This document shows positions 31,946 to 39,076 of a DNA stretch of 64,000 bases, piece after piece (within the stretch, counting starts at the first letter, position 1; each line of letters begins with the position of its first letter). The notes beneath the pieces are model-generated. The model searched no databases. It had not been told where the DNA came from and saw only the letters and a program-made list of their open reading frames with translations. Source of the stretch: a virus. The position numbers and the translations under genes were made by a program. The stretch covers positions 1 through 64,000 of IMG/VR virus record IMGVR_UViG_3300007735_000974. One strand, written 5' to 3'.

Positions 31946-33028
31946 ATGACTGCTACAATTGCTTCACGCCGCTCTGGCGAAAATACCTGGGAACAATTCT
32001 GCTCTTGGGTGACTTCTACGAACAACCGCCTTTATGTCGGCTGGTTCGGTGTATTGATGATTCCAACGTTGCTTGCTGCAACCACTTGCTTCATCATCGC
32101 ATTCGTCGGTGCTCCCCCTGTGGACATTGACGGTATTCGTGAACCCGTTGCTGGTTCACTCATGTATGGAAACAACATCATCTCTGGTGCCGTTGTTCCT
32201 TCTTCTAATGCTATCGGTCTTCACTTTTATCCCATTTGGGAAGCTGCTTCCCTGGATGAATGGCTTTACAATGGCGGCCCTTTCCAACTTGTTGTATTCC
32301 ACTTCCTCATTGGCATCTACTGCTATATGGGACGTGAATGGGAACTCTCTTATCGTTTAGGTATGCGTCCTTGGATTATGGTTGCTTACAGCGCACCTGT
32401 TGCTGCTGCATCTGCTGTATTCCTGGTCTATCCTTTCGGTCAAGGTTCTTTCTCTGATGCAATGCCTCTGGGTATCAGTGGCACTTTCAACTACATGCTT
32501 GTGTTCCAGGCAGAACATAACATCCTGATGCACCCCTTCCATATGCTTGGAGTTGCTGGTGTGTTCGGTGGTTCACTGTTCAGTGCTATGCACGGTTCTC
32601 TGGTTACTTCTTCGTTGGTTCGTGAAACCACCGAGAATGAGTCACAGAATTATGGTTACAAGTTCGGTCAAGAAGAAGAGACATACAACATCGTTGCTGC
32701 ACACGGTTATTTTGGACGCCTTATTTTCCAATACGCTTCCTTTAATAACTCACGTTCACTGCACTTCTTCCTTGCTGCTTGGCCCGTTGTAGGCATCTGG
32801 TTCACTGCTCTTGGTGTTTCTACGATGGCTTTTAATTTAAACGGGTGGAATTTTAACCAAAGTATTTTGGACTCACAAGGACGTGTAGTTAACTCTTGGG
32901 CAGATGTCCTCAATCGTGCTGGACTCGGAATGGAAGTTATGCATGAGCGTAATGCCCACAACTTTCCTCTGGACCTTGCTGCGGCAACCAACACTCCTGT
33001 TGCCCTGACTGCACCAAGTATCGGTTGA
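31946..33028 (+). CDS. psbA: photosystem II D1 protein
   Basis: A 360-aa complete D1. It has the usual helices, [15 protein letters not shown] with the His ligands of chlorophyll and iron, and the C-terminal processing site LDLA before AATNTPVA. The position equal to residue 130 is Glu (MGREWEL), the high-light D1 form. No intron interrupts it. Phage D1 replaces photodamaged host D1 during infection. It has a strong promoter, a structured leader and a terminator at 33048. The adjacent endonuclease gene resembles those that protect or spread psbA. Confidence 0.98.
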   Translation: MTATIASRRSGENTWEQFCSWVTSTNNRLYVGWFGVLMIPTLLAATTCFIIAFVGAPPVDIDGIREPVAGSLMYGNNIISGAVVPSSNAIGLHFYPIWEAASLDEWLYNGGPFQLVVFHFLIGIYCYMGREWELSYRLGMRPWIMVAYSAPVAAASAVFLVYPFGQGSFSDAMPLGISGTFNYMLVFQAEHNILMHPFHMLGVAGVFGGSLFSAMHGSLVTSSLVRETTENESQNYGYKFGQEEETYNIVAAHGYFGRLIFQYASFNNSRSLHFFLAAWPVVGIWFTALGVSTMAFNLNGWNFNQSILDSQGRVVNSWADVLNRAGLGMEVMHERNAHNFPLDLAAATNTPVALTAPSIG

Positions 33029-33047
33029 TAAAAACTCAATAGTTTTT

Positions 33048-33074
33048 AAGACCTCCTTCTGGGGGTCTTTTTTT
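33048..33074 (+). terminator. rho-independent terminator after psbA
   Basis: GACCTCC (33050-33056), TTCT loop, GGGGGTC (33061-33067), then T7. Confidence 0.85.
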
Positions 33075-33082
33075 ATGGGCAC

Positions 33083-33112
33083 TTGACTAAATAGTTAAAC
33101 TTATGGTATAAT
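33083..33112 (+). promoter_or_regulatory. sigma-70 promoter of the endonuclease gene
   Basis: TTGACT (33083-33088), 18 bp, TATAAT (33107-33112). Transcription would start near 33119, so the ATG at 33120 would be leaderless and the ATG at 33138 is a possible start. Confidence 0.65.
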
Positions 33113-33119
33113 AAGTTTA

Positions 33120-33578
33120 ATGTTTAATAAGCAAACAATGAAAACCTGTAATGTATGTGGCGAAACAAAACCTATTTTGGAATATTATCCAACTAAATTC
33201 AAGAGTAAAGAATTTCCCGATAAAGTATATTATCATGGTAAATGTAAGTCCTGTTTTATTAAGGCAAAGCAAAAAGATTACACTCCTGAAAAAGGTAGGG
33301 ATAAAAATTTAAGACATTTATATGGAATAACACTTCAAGAATATAATGCCCTATTAGAAAAACAAAATAATCGTTGTGCTATTTGTGAGAGCACCGATCC
33401 AAAAGGTAGAAAGTCTGGTAGAGGTGGGGCAGTAGAAGTTTTTTATGTTGATCATGATCATAATACAGGAAAAGTAAGAGGATTGCTTTGTAATATTTGT
33501 AATAGAACTATGGGATATATTGGTGAAAATTCTGGTGTATTAGAAGAAATGATTAAATACCTACAAAAGCATCAATAA
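33120..33578 (+). CDS. endonuclease VII-like HNH homing endonuclease next to psbA
   Basis: Up to 152 aa. It has a zinc site of four Cys (CNVCG … CKSC), then LYGITLQEYNALLEKQNNRC and YVDHDHNTGKVRGLLCNICN, the recombination-endonuclease-VII HNH core. Free-standing relatives adjacent to psbA are known in cyanophage S-PM2 (F-CphI). Here psbA is intronless. The start may be at 33138, given the promoter position. Confidence 0.85.
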   Translation: MFNKQTMKTCNVCGETKPILEYYPTKFKSKEFPDKVYYHGKCKSCFIKAKQKDYTPEKGRDKNLRHLYGITLQEYNALLEKQNNRCAICESTDPKGRKSGRGGAVEVFYVDHDHNTGKVRGLLCNICNRTMGYIGENSGVLEEMIKYLQKHQ

Positions 33579-33582
33579 AAAA

Positions 33583-33663
33583 ATGCTCCTCATCCTCCTT
33601 CTCTTTCAACTCTTCGGAATATTCATGTTCATAATGTCTATCACAGACCACTATCACTATTAA
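33583..33663 (+). CDS. mini hydrophobic peptide, copy A (26 aa)
   Basis: MLLILLLFQLFGIFMFIMSI then a polar tail. It is almost the same as copy B at 34436. The differences between them are mostly synonymous or conservative in this frame, which supports translation. One membrane helix. The opposite strand has a 34-codon open frame, rejected elsewhere. Confidence 0.45.
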   Translation: MLLILLLFQLFGIFMFIMSITDHYHY

Positions 33664-34034
33664 TAAGAAAAAATACTCTCAATAAAATCCCAGGAATACT
33701 CTAATTTTTTATCTTGAACTATTCTCCAACAGTGTTTTTTGTTGCTAATATTTTTCATAAGAACTAAAATATCCTCACACCATTCAATAGATAGTAATTC
33801 AAGACAATGTGTGATTATTTGTTTTTTATTTCTTTTTAATTTCATTAATAATAATTCTTTGTCTCCATTATAGTTGGATATAATGCCAGAAATTTCCGAA
33901 AGTCTAAATCCAATATAATATTTTAATTCTGAAGTTTTACTATTAGTTTCCAAGTAGTCTTGAAAATTAAGTATAAATTGCTCTATACTATTCGAATATA
34001 ACTTTAATAGTTTTGATTTTTCAGGGATTTTCAT
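33660..34034 (-). CDS. hypothetical protein (124 aa)
   Basis: Minus strand. MKIPEKSKLLKLYSNSIEQF, helical, basic and leucine/isoleucine-rich, very AT-rich. It overlaps the upstream minus gene by 14 bases. It is inserted between two copies of a small peptide gene and runs against its neighbours, which suggests an acquired cassette. Function unknown. Confidence 0.6.
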   Translation of the reverse strand: MKIPEKSKLLKLYSNSIEQFILNFQDYLETNSKTSELKYYIGFRLSEISGIISNYNGDKELLLMKLKRNKKQIITHCLELLSIEWCEDILVLMKNISNKKHCWRIVQDKKLEYSWDFIESIFSY

Positions 34035-34416
34035 TTTTTTGATACATCTTATTTAAGAGTCTTTTATTATCTTTATTTGTTTTATTAATTTCTGACTGTT
34101 GTTTTAAATCCTTTAATTTTGATTTTTTAGTATGTCCTTTTATTAATGTGCTGATTACATTTACATTTTGTGCATTTTTTCCTTCATCATCTCCTTTATG
34201 AACTGCTGCATATGTATTTTTTCTAATTGTATCAATTGCTCTTTTTGAATTATTTGTATCCCCAGATTTAGTCATAAAATTTTTAACAACTTTCATCTTA
34301 TGTGCATCTTGATTCGAACCACTTTTCATTTTTCTATCAATTTGCCTACTTACACTATCTTCTGGAAATGGTTTAAATTTCTCAAGTAATGATATAAATT
34401 CTTTATAAGTTCTCAT
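34021..34416 (-). CDS. hypothetical basic protein (131 aa)
   Basis: Minus strand. MRTYKEFISLLEKFKPFPED, then a Lys/Asn/Asp-rich body with helical repeats and a Lys-rich end. Similar MRTYKEFI-type starts occur in T4-like phage small-capsid or prohead-associated proteins. ATAAATA elements at 34425-34438 on the minus strand may be its late promoter. Function unknown. Confidence 0.6.
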   Translation of the reverse strand: MRTYKEFISLLEKFKPFPEDSVSRQIDRKMKSGSNQDAHKMKVVKNFMTKSGDTNNSKRAIDTIRKNTYAAVHKGDDEGKNAQNVNVISTLIKGHTKKSKLKDLKQQSEINKTNKDNKRLLNKMYQKNENP

Positions 34417-34435
34417 AAGAATTTTATTTATATTT

Positions 34436-34510
34436 ATGTTTCTCATCCTCCTCCTCTTCCAACTCTTCGGAGTTTTCCTTTTCATAATGTCCATCACACA
34501 ATATCTTTAA
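34436..34510 (+). CDS. mini hydrophobic peptide, copy B (24 aa)
   Basis: MFLILLLFQLFGVFLFIMSI then QYL or similar. About 60 bases are nearly identical to copy A. It is followed by the 59-aa gene at 34519. The likely ancestral order is mini-peptide then 34519, with the two minus genes inserted. Confidence 0.45.
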   Translation: MFLILLLFQLFGVFLFIMSITQYL

Positions 34511-34518
34511 TACATAGA

Positions 34519-34698
34519 ATGGTTTCTACTAAAACTATGAAAAACATATCACTTTCAGAAGAGCAGATTAAACTTCTTGCTGATGCAGTATGGATGAGAC
34601 AAAGACGTTTCATCGCAGGGGACAAAAGATTCAAAGAATATGGTGAAATGTTAGATACCCTTTTGGAGGGAATGGAATATACTCCTACTCGATTTTGA
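34519..34698 (+). CDS. small conserved protein (59 aa)
   Basis: It begins MVSTKTMKNISLSEEQIKLL, then helical LADAVWMRQRRFIAGDKRF and EMLDTLLEGMEY. It is a compact all-helical protein with no membrane part. The second Met (34537) could be the start. It is two bases from the metallophosphoesterase gene. Function unknown. Confidence 0.65.
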   Translation: MVSTKTMKNISLSEEQIKLLADAVWMRQRRFIAGDKRFKEYGEMLDTLLEGMEYTPTRF

Positions 34699-34700
34699 TT

Positions 34701-35408
34701 ATGACTTACGATACGGTTTTTATATCTGATGTGCATTTGGGAACCAATCGGTGTGATGCTGAAAGGTTCTTAAAGTTTCTCAAAGAACTTAAAACAAAAA
34801 AATTAGTATTGGTCGGAGACATTATTGATATTGCTTGTATGGAAAAATATGGCACAAAATGGAAATCAATACATACAGAATGTCTCCACCAAATCTTAAA
34901 CTTAGCAAAGAAAGGTACAGAAGTCGTTTATATTCTTGGTAATCACGAAGGGCAGATTCGTCGTTATGCAAATTTTGAACACAAGAACTTTCAGATGGTA
35001 GATGAGTATACTCATAAAGATTCAAACGGAAATAAGTTTTTTTGTATTCACGGAGATAAGTATTCGGAGTATTCTTCTGGATCTTGGAAGCAATTGGTGT
35101 TCAATAAGGGATATGAGTTAATTACTCCTTTGAGCATGTTTCTGGAAAGATTCTTCAGATTCTCTTTGGTTTATTACTTAAAGAATACAATTCGTGGAAA
35201 GAATTATATTAATCAATATGAAACTGATATTGCATCCTATTGCGTTCAGAAAGATAAAAAATATGATGGGGTAATATGTGGACATATTCATCATGGAAAT
35301 ATTCGTAACTTTGGAAAAATTACTTATATGTGCTGTGGTGATTGGTGTGACACATGTTCTGCAATTGTAGAGAAAAATGGAATGTATGCTCTTGAAAAAT
35401 ATAAATGA
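34701..35408 (+). CDS. calcineurin-like metallophosphoesterase (LpxH-like)
   Basis: A 235-aa protein. The motifs are ISDVHLG (DxH), VGDIIDI (GDxxD), LGNHEG (GNHE), IHGDKYS and ICGHIHHGN (GHxH), in the order of the dimetal phosphoesterase fold. UDP-2,3-diacylglucosamine hydrolases (LpxH) and related enzymes share it. The substrate could be a nucleotide, lipid or tRNA 2',3'-phosphate and cannot be settled. Its stop overlaps the start of the next small gene. Confidence 0.85.
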   Translation: MTYDTVFISDVHLGTNRCDAERFLKFLKELKTKKLVLVGDIIDIACMEKYGTKWKSIHTECLHQILNLAKKGTEVVYILGNHEGQIRRYANFEHKNFQMVDEYTHKDSNGNKFFCIHGDKYSEYSSGSWKQLVFNKGYELITPLSMFLERFFRFSLVYYLKNTIRGKNYINQYETDIASYCVQKDKKYDGVICGHIHHGNIRNFGKITYMCCGDWCDTCSAIVEKNGMYALEKYK

Positions 35409-35533
35409 TTAGTTCAGAAACACCAGATAAACTTGCAGAGATTATCATGGATACTTGGCCTAATCTTTACAGACCAATGAAAAGAGAGTATAATACTCAA
35501 AGAACTCAAAAGCAAAATGATCGAAAGGATTAA
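35405..35533 (+). CDS. small hypothetical protein (42 aa)
   Basis: MISSETPDKLAEIIMDTWPN, then a basic/Gln-rich tail. ATGA overlap with the preceding gene and 17-base overlap with the next. The promoter at 35466 lies inside it. Function unknown. Confidence 0.5.
   Translation: MISSETPDKLAEIIMDTWPNLYRPMKREYNTQRTQKQNDRKD
35466..35494 (+). promoter_or_regulatory. sigma-70 promoter
   Basis: TTTACA (35466-35471), 17 bp, TATAAT (35489-35494), 22 bases before the gene at 35517. It lies within the preceding small gene. Confidence 0.65.
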
Positions 35534-35771
35534 TGAACTCATCGCAGAACTTGGATGGGAACCAACGGATGAGATTGTAGTTCAGATTGGTGGTGTAGCA
35601 GCAACTGGAACAGCAACTCATCCTGATGCAAATCCAAAATGGGCAAAACCTTTTGGCACAGTCTCATATCAAAATGATGCTTTCATTGTCATTAAAAATG
35701 CAAATAGGAATCCAGTTGTTCCTTCTCAACTAAACCCAGAATTGAAACAACATCATGAACAAGTACAATAG
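35517..35771 (+). CDS. conserved hypothetical protein (84 aa)
   Basis: MIERINELIAELGWEPTDEI, then a short Gly/Ala/Pro-rich part and a tail. The sequence suggests a helix followed by strands. It overlaps the next gene by 17 bases. Function unknown. Confidence 0.65.
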   Translation: MIERINELIAELGWEPTDEIVVQIGGVAATGTATHPDANPKWAKPFGTVSYQNDAFIVIKNANRNPVVPSQLNPELKQHHEQVQ

Positions 35772-36042
35772 TGAAGATTATTTTTCGGTCATTGAAACTA
35801 AGACTGGAAGAAAGATTGTAGATTGTGCAGAAGAATTAGATGCATTGATGATGGTAGCATTTGATCCTGCTAACAGAACTTATACAAGAAATAAGTTTCT
35901 GATGGGTCCTGTGGTGGATATTCATATGCCTAAAGCACTTCCGACAAATGAAATTGTTGTAAGTAAAAGTGATCCTATAAAAGTAGAAAAATTACCTCAA
36001 GTTAAGTTGCCAGAAGGAAAACAAGAACCTTTTGTAGTATGA
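35755..36042 (+). CDS. conserved hypothetical protein (95 aa)
   Basis: MNKYNSEDYFSVIETKTGRK, with an acidic helix (AEELDALMMVAF) and a Pro/Lys-rich C-terminus (KVEKLPQVKLPEGK). It could be a small adaptor with a flexible tail. Function unknown. Confidence 0.65.
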   Translation: MNKYNSEDYFSVIETKTGRKIVDCAEELDALMMVAFDPANRTYTRNKFLMGPVVDIHMPKALPTNEIVVSKSDPIKVEKLPQVKLPEGKQEPFVV

Positions 36043-36075
36043 ATCTTTAATACATAATTATAGTTGCAACTACTT

Positions 36076-36447
36076 ATGGTTCCTCTACATTCTTTCAAGG
36101 ACTATCTGTTTAATTTAGAAACAACAAGTAAAGCAGAAGCAAAACGAATGTGGAGGCAAAGCATAAAAGAACAATGGGAGTATAAATGTGCCTATTGTGG
36201 CTCGGAAGAAAACATAACACTGGACCATATTATTCCACAATGTAAAGGTGGACTTGATATTAAAACAAATGTAGTGGCATGTTGTCATTCTTGCAATCAA
36301 TCAAAAGGACATACCTATTGGGAAGATTGGTTTTCTATGCAAGAATTTTTTGTAGAAGAAAAACTTTATAAATTATATGAGTGGATGAAACCCGAAAAAC
36401 CACAAAATCTTTATATTTACAGACCCAGAAGAAACGACGCAAGTTAG
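36076..36447 (+). CDS. HNH endonuclease
   Basis: A 123-aa protein. KCAYCGSEENITLDHIIPQC has the CxxC and the catalytic LDH, followed by GGLDIKTNVVACCHSCNQSKG with the second CxxC and conserved Asn. This is the complete HNH core with a structural zinc. It may be a homing or host-DNA endonuclease. The start used is the ATG at 36076, not the TTG at 36064. Confidence 0.85.
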   Translation: MVPLHSFKDYLFNLETTSKAEAKRMWRQSIKEQWEYKCAYCGSEENITLDHIIPQCKGGLDIKTNVVACCHSCNQSKGHTYWEDWFSMQEFFVEEKLYKLYEWMKPEKPQNLYIYRPRRNDAS

Positions 36448-36451
36448 TATT

Positions 36452-36691
36452 ATGAAATTTACAGTTTATTCAAAAGATGGTTGCCCCTATTGCAGCAAGA
36501 TTGAGCAGGTGCTACAATTAGCAAACCTTGAGCATGTTGTCTACAAACTTGGAGACCATTTTGACCGTGAAGCATTTTATGCAGAATTTGGCCAAGGTTC
36601 TACCTTTCCTCAAGTAATCTTGAATGATCAAGAACATCTTGGGGGTTGTTCGGACACAGTTCAGTATCTTCAGGAGCAAAAATTAGTTTAA
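36452..36691 (+). CDS. glutaredoxin
   Basis: A 79-aa protein. The active site CPYC is at residues 11-14, followed by TFPQVILND (cis-Pro) and the GGCSD that binds glutathione. It reduces disulfides and can supply electrons to ribonucleotide reductase. It overlaps the next gene (TAATG). Confidence 0.92.
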   Translation: MKFTVYSKDGCPYCSKIEQVLQLANLEHVVYKLGDHFDREAFYAEFGQGSTFPQVILNDQEHLGGCSDTVQYLQEQKLV

Positions 36692-37050
36692 TGGAAAGCA
36701 CTTTTCACGAAGTATACTTTGATGTTGAAAAAGCAATTGACTTTGCTTTTGACGGAAAATTTATTTTAAAATTTTATGAATATCTTAAAATAAAGGGAAT
36801 CCGAAAAGCAGAAGTTGAAGAGTTCATTGAAAGTAAAACTGCAAGTGAACTTAGCAATTTAGTTATGGACTTGGATGAATATCTTGAGGGTGGCGATGAT
36901 AATAATCATAAACAACTTCGTGAAGGATATGGTCATATTCCAAAACCACAAGCAAGAAAAATAAGAAATTACCTTTATGGTATTCTTGAAGATGCCTGGA
37001 GATACAACAATGACAAGAGACCAGGAAGAAAGAAAAAACAAACTAAATAA
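36691..37050 (+). CDS. conserved cyanophage hypothetical protein (119 aa)
   Basis: MESTFHEVYFDVEKAIDFAF, then a helical, acidic body (EVEEFIESKTASELSNLVMD) and a Lys/Arg tail (RPGRKKKQTK). It is joined to the glutaredoxin stop. The tail suggests nucleic acid contact. Function unknown. Confidence 0.7.
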   Translation: MESTFHEVYFDVEKAIDFAFDGKFILKFYEYLKIKGIRKAEVEEFIESKTASELSNLVMDLDEYLEGGDDNNHKQLREGYGHIPKPQARKIRNYLYGILEDAWRYNNDKRPGRKKKQTK

Positions 37051-37216
37051 TTCAGAACCCGAAATCAATCGGGGGGTTGAGTTATTACTTAGAAATAGGA
37101 GGAGAGAATCATTAAAGCCAAAGACTTTTCAAATGAAGTTTGGTAAAATGATTTCTCTCCTCCAGAGAGAGTTTCATTTCTTTATAGAATTTCACTTTGA
37201 TATTAGGAAAAAATAA
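37010..37216 (+). CDS. small basic protein (68 aa)
   Basis: MTRDQEERKNKLNNSEPEIN, then RRRESLKPKTFQMKFGK and an aromatic C-terminus. It overlaps the preceding gene by 41 bases. A long inverted repeat lies within it (37098-37163). It could be DNA- or RNA-binding. Function unknown. Confidence 0.65.
   Translation: MTRDQEERKNKLNNSEPEINRGVELLLRNRRRESLKPKTFQMKFGKMISLLQREFHFFIEFHFDIRKK
37098..37163 (+). repeat. inverted repeat, 16 bp arms inside a gene
   Basis: GGAGGAGAGAATCATT (37098-37113) pairs with AATGATTTCTCTCCTCC (37147-37163) with a single extra T. The loop is 33 bases. It could form a strong RNA hairpin. No T run follows. Confidence 0.6.
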
Positions 37217-37233
37217 CTCTCTGGAGAAAACAA

Positions 37234-37479
37234 ATGGAACTATCAGTTATTTTGACATTTACAACTTTATTTTGTATAATGTTCTTATTAATCGGACTTA
37301 TTGTAGGATGGATTTTTAAACAATATCAAGTTGAAAGGATATATGGTATTCGTAATATTCATCCAGAATTTTTTGATAATAATGGAAATTTAATTCCAGA
37401 TGAGGTATTATCTGTTCGTTTTGAAAAAGGGTTTTTTGATGAAGATGATTATGATGAAGATGATTATGATGATGATTGA
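37234..37479 (+). CDS. membrane-anchored acidic protein (81 aa)
   Basis: One N-terminal membrane helix (~residues 5-29: LTFTTLFCIMFLLIGLIVGW), a conserved-looking middle (NIHPEFFDNNGNLIPDE) and an Asp/Glu/Tyr tail (EDDYDEDDYDDD). The GGAG site is nine bases upstream of ATG. A perfect sigma-70 promoter lies within its first codons. Function unknown. Confidence 0.7.
   Translation: MELSVILTFTTLFCIMFLLIGLIVGWIFKQYQVERIYGIRNIHPEFFDNNGNLIPDEVLSVRFEKGFFDEDDYDEDDYDDD
37252..37280 (+). promoter_or_regulatory. sigma-70-like promoter, perfect consensus, inside a gene
   Basis: TTGACA (37252-37257), 17 bp, TATAAT (37275-37280), both hexamers exact, within the first 16 codons of the membrane protein gene. 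Confidence 0.5.
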
Positions 37480-37504
37480 TAAATAAACAAAATTCTATTA
37501 TAAT
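37476..37504 (+). promoter_or_regulatory. sigma-70 promoter overlapping a late element
   Basis: TTGATA (37476-37481), 17 bp, TATAAT (37499-37504). GATAAATA at 37478-37485 overlaps the -35 box. Both serve the gene starting at 37530. Confidence 0.7.
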
Positions 37505-37529
37505 AAACTAATTATTTTTGAAAAAAATT

Positions 37530-38096
37530 ATGACAATTACTAAAACAAAAACTTCAACTACAATTGAGAGTTTACCTGCAAACCCATTTATTTTTGAAAT
37601 TTTAAATTTAGCATCTAAGCAGAGATCAAATGCAAAAAAAGTAGAAGTTCTCCAAACGTATAATGAGCCTGCTTTAAAGTCTATCCTAATTTGGAATTTT
37701 GATGAATCTGTTATTTCTCTTCTTCCAGAAGGACAAGTACCATATGCTAGTGCAGGGGAGCAAACATCTTATAGTGGAACATTAAGTGCAAAAATTGAAG
37801 ATGCAGTATCTAAAATGCAAGAATTGAATTCTAATTCTCTTGGATCTATGGATCAAGGCAAATCTTCAATTAGAAAAGAATATCATATGTTCTATAATTT
37901 TGTAAAAGGTGGTAATGATGGATTAAGTTCTCTTCGCAGAGAAACTATGTTTATTAATATTCTTCAAGGATTACATCCTCTTGAGGCAGAAATTCTTTGC
38001 CTTGTCAAGGATAAAAAACTTCAAACTAAGTATAAGATCAGTTTTGAAAATGTGAAAGAAGCATATTCGGACATTGTTTGGGGTGGGCGTTCATGA
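37530..38096 (+). CDS. conserved cyanophage protein, DUF6433-like
   Basis: A 188-aa protein beginning MTITKTKTSTT, with LASKQRSNAKKVEVLQTYN, ALKSILIWNFDESVISLLP and LQGLHPLEAEILCLVKDKKL. This layout is a conserved helical family in T4-like phages that is usually annotated DUF6433. No catalytic motif is seen. It has its own early and late promoters. The downstream start overlaps (ATGA). Confidence 0.75.
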   Translation: MTITKTKTSTTIESLPANPFIFEILNLASKQRSNAKKVEVLQTYNEPALKSILIWNFDESVISLLPEGQVPYASAGEQTSYSGTLSAKIEDAVSKMQELNSNSLGSMDQGKSSIRKEYHMFYNFVKGGNDGLSSLRRETMFINILQGLHPLEAEILCLVKDKKLQTKYKISFENVKEAYSDIVWGGRS

Positions 38097-38428
38097 GTTC
38101 TGCAGTAGTGGAGAAAGAAAAAATGGCAGAAAATAAAAAAGTACAAAACCAAGTTCTGCCTCATGAATATGGATGTGAAATTCTTTTAGAAAAAACAAAA
38201 CTTGAACAAGCAAAAGATTCTTCTTTTCCAAATGATGCTTATTTAATTTGGTATAGTGTTGACGGACAAAATTATATTGATTTGGTAAGAGGAACTAGAG
38301 TTCGTATTTTTGATATGTATTATGATAAGTATGGTTCTGGTTCTGTACAAAAAATTGATTTTGGATATGGCAGAATAAGTCCCAAACTATGGGGATACAA
38401 ACAACCAGAAAAAAAGAAAAGAAAATGA
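38093..38428 (+). CDS. conserved hypothetical protein (111 aa)
   Basis: MSSAVVEKEKMAENKK, a charged N-terminus, then AYLIWYSVDGQNYIDLVRG (beta-rich) and a Lys/Arg tail. Four-base overlaps join it to both neighbours. It may bind nucleic acid through its tail. Function unknown. Confidence 0.65.
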   Translation: MSSAVVEKEKMAENKKVQNQVLPHEYGCEILLEKTKLEQAKDSSFPNDAYLIWYSVDGQNYIDLVRGTRVRIFDMYYDKYGSGSVQKIDFGYGRISPKLWGYKQPEKKKRK

Positions 38429-38631
38429 GTGCAGGATTTGGTGCCGAAAAAATTAAAAGTGGTGAAGCAAAAGTTATCATCAATGATAATGAAGTAAATA
38501 AACTACTAAAAAAATATAAGAAAATTAAAAAATATATGAAGTCTCCTTTGTATGCTGTCAAAACAATTGATGGTACAGAAGAAATTGTGAGTTCATTACT
38601 TAAAGAAGCAGAGGAGAACCCTATAGACTAA
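38425..38631 (+). CDS. small basic conserved protein (68 aa)
   Basis: MSAGFGAEKIKSGEAKVIIN, then a Lys-rich helix (LLKKYKKIKKYMKS) and an acidic end. Its stop shares a base with the speD start (TAATG). Function unknown. Confidence 0.65.
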   Translation: MSAGFGAEKIKSGEAKVIINDNEVNKLLKKYKKIKKYMKSPLYAVKTIDGTEEIVSSLLKEAEENPID

Positions 38632-38957
38632 TGGGTAAGCATTATCTACTTAACTTGTATGGGTGCTCGTTTGTCCTTTTGGACGACGAGCGTTGTCTTA
38701 TAGATTTATTAGAAAACGCAGCAATTGCAAGTGGCGCTACTGTGATTCAAACTATTTCAAAGAAGTTTGAACCACAAGGAGTTACTGTTATTTGTCTGCT
38801 TTCGGAAAGTCATATCAGTATTCATACATGGCCTGAGGAAGGTAAAGCATCAGTGGATGTCTATACATGTGGAGATTGCAATCCAAAGATTGGATGTGAT
38901 ATAATCATTCAGCAACTCTATGCAACTGATCATACATTGAGTTACATAGAACGGTAA
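38631..38957 (+). CDS. speD: S-adenosylmethionine decarboxylase
   Basis: A 108-aa pyruvoyl enzyme. LSESHISIHTWPE carries the self-cleavage Glu59-Ser60 and the catalytic His. VDVYTCGDCNP has the catalytic Cys. The product, decarboxylated SAM, feeds spermidine synthesis and so leads to methylthioadenosine. It is a common cyanophage metabolic gene. It is 36 bases upstream of the glutamine-riboswitch-like RNA. Confidence 0.95.
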   Translation: MGKHYLLNLYGCSFVLLDDERCLIDLLENAAIASGATVIQTISKKFEPQGVTVICLLSESHISIHTWPEEGKASVDVYTCGDCNPKIGCDIIIQQLYATDHTLSYIER

Positions 38958-38980
38958 CAAATGTTACAAAATTGACTGTC

Positions 38981-38988
38981 TAAATAAA
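38981..38988 (+). promoter_or_regulatory. candidate late promoter (TAAATAAA)
   Basis: TAAATAAA lies just upstream of the riboswitch-like RNA. If used, transcription would begin near 38994, at the first stem of the RNA. It departs from the usual TATAAATA. Confidence 0.4.
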
Positions 38989-38990
38989 TG

Positions 38991-39048
38991 ACGTTCATTC
39001 GCTATTCGCAAATAGCGAACGGAAGTAGGGATACCGAAGGAACGCACC
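38991..39048 (+). ncRNA. glutamine riboswitch-like RNA (Downstream-peptide/glnA motif)
   Basis: P1: CGTTC (38992-38996) pairs with GAACG (39040-39044). P2: TTCGCTATT (38998-39006) pairs with AATAGCGAA (39011-39019), 9 bp with loop CGCA. The core ACGGAAGTAGG (39019-39029) and CCGAAGGAACGC (39034-39045) match the conserved bases of the glnA/Downstream-peptide glutamine aptamers known from cyanobacteria and cyanophages. It precedes a 32-aa gene, as typical for the class. I matched it from memory of the consensus. Confidence 0.8.
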
Positions 39049-39076
39049 AATACCCAAAAAGTAAAGGAGCACTCCA

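Noticed and set aside
31946-33028. Group I intron in psbA
   Set aside because: The D1 frame is continuous from start to the C-terminal processing site.
33553-33657. Minus-strand 34-codon GTG frame opposite the mini-peptide copy A
   Set aside because: The opposite frame at copy B is broken or lacks a start, and differences between copies are less conservative in this frame than in the plus frame.
38972-38977. TTGACT as -35 of a sigma-70 promoter for the riboswitch
   Set aside because: No -10 box lies at 16-18 bp (TCATTC at 17 bp).
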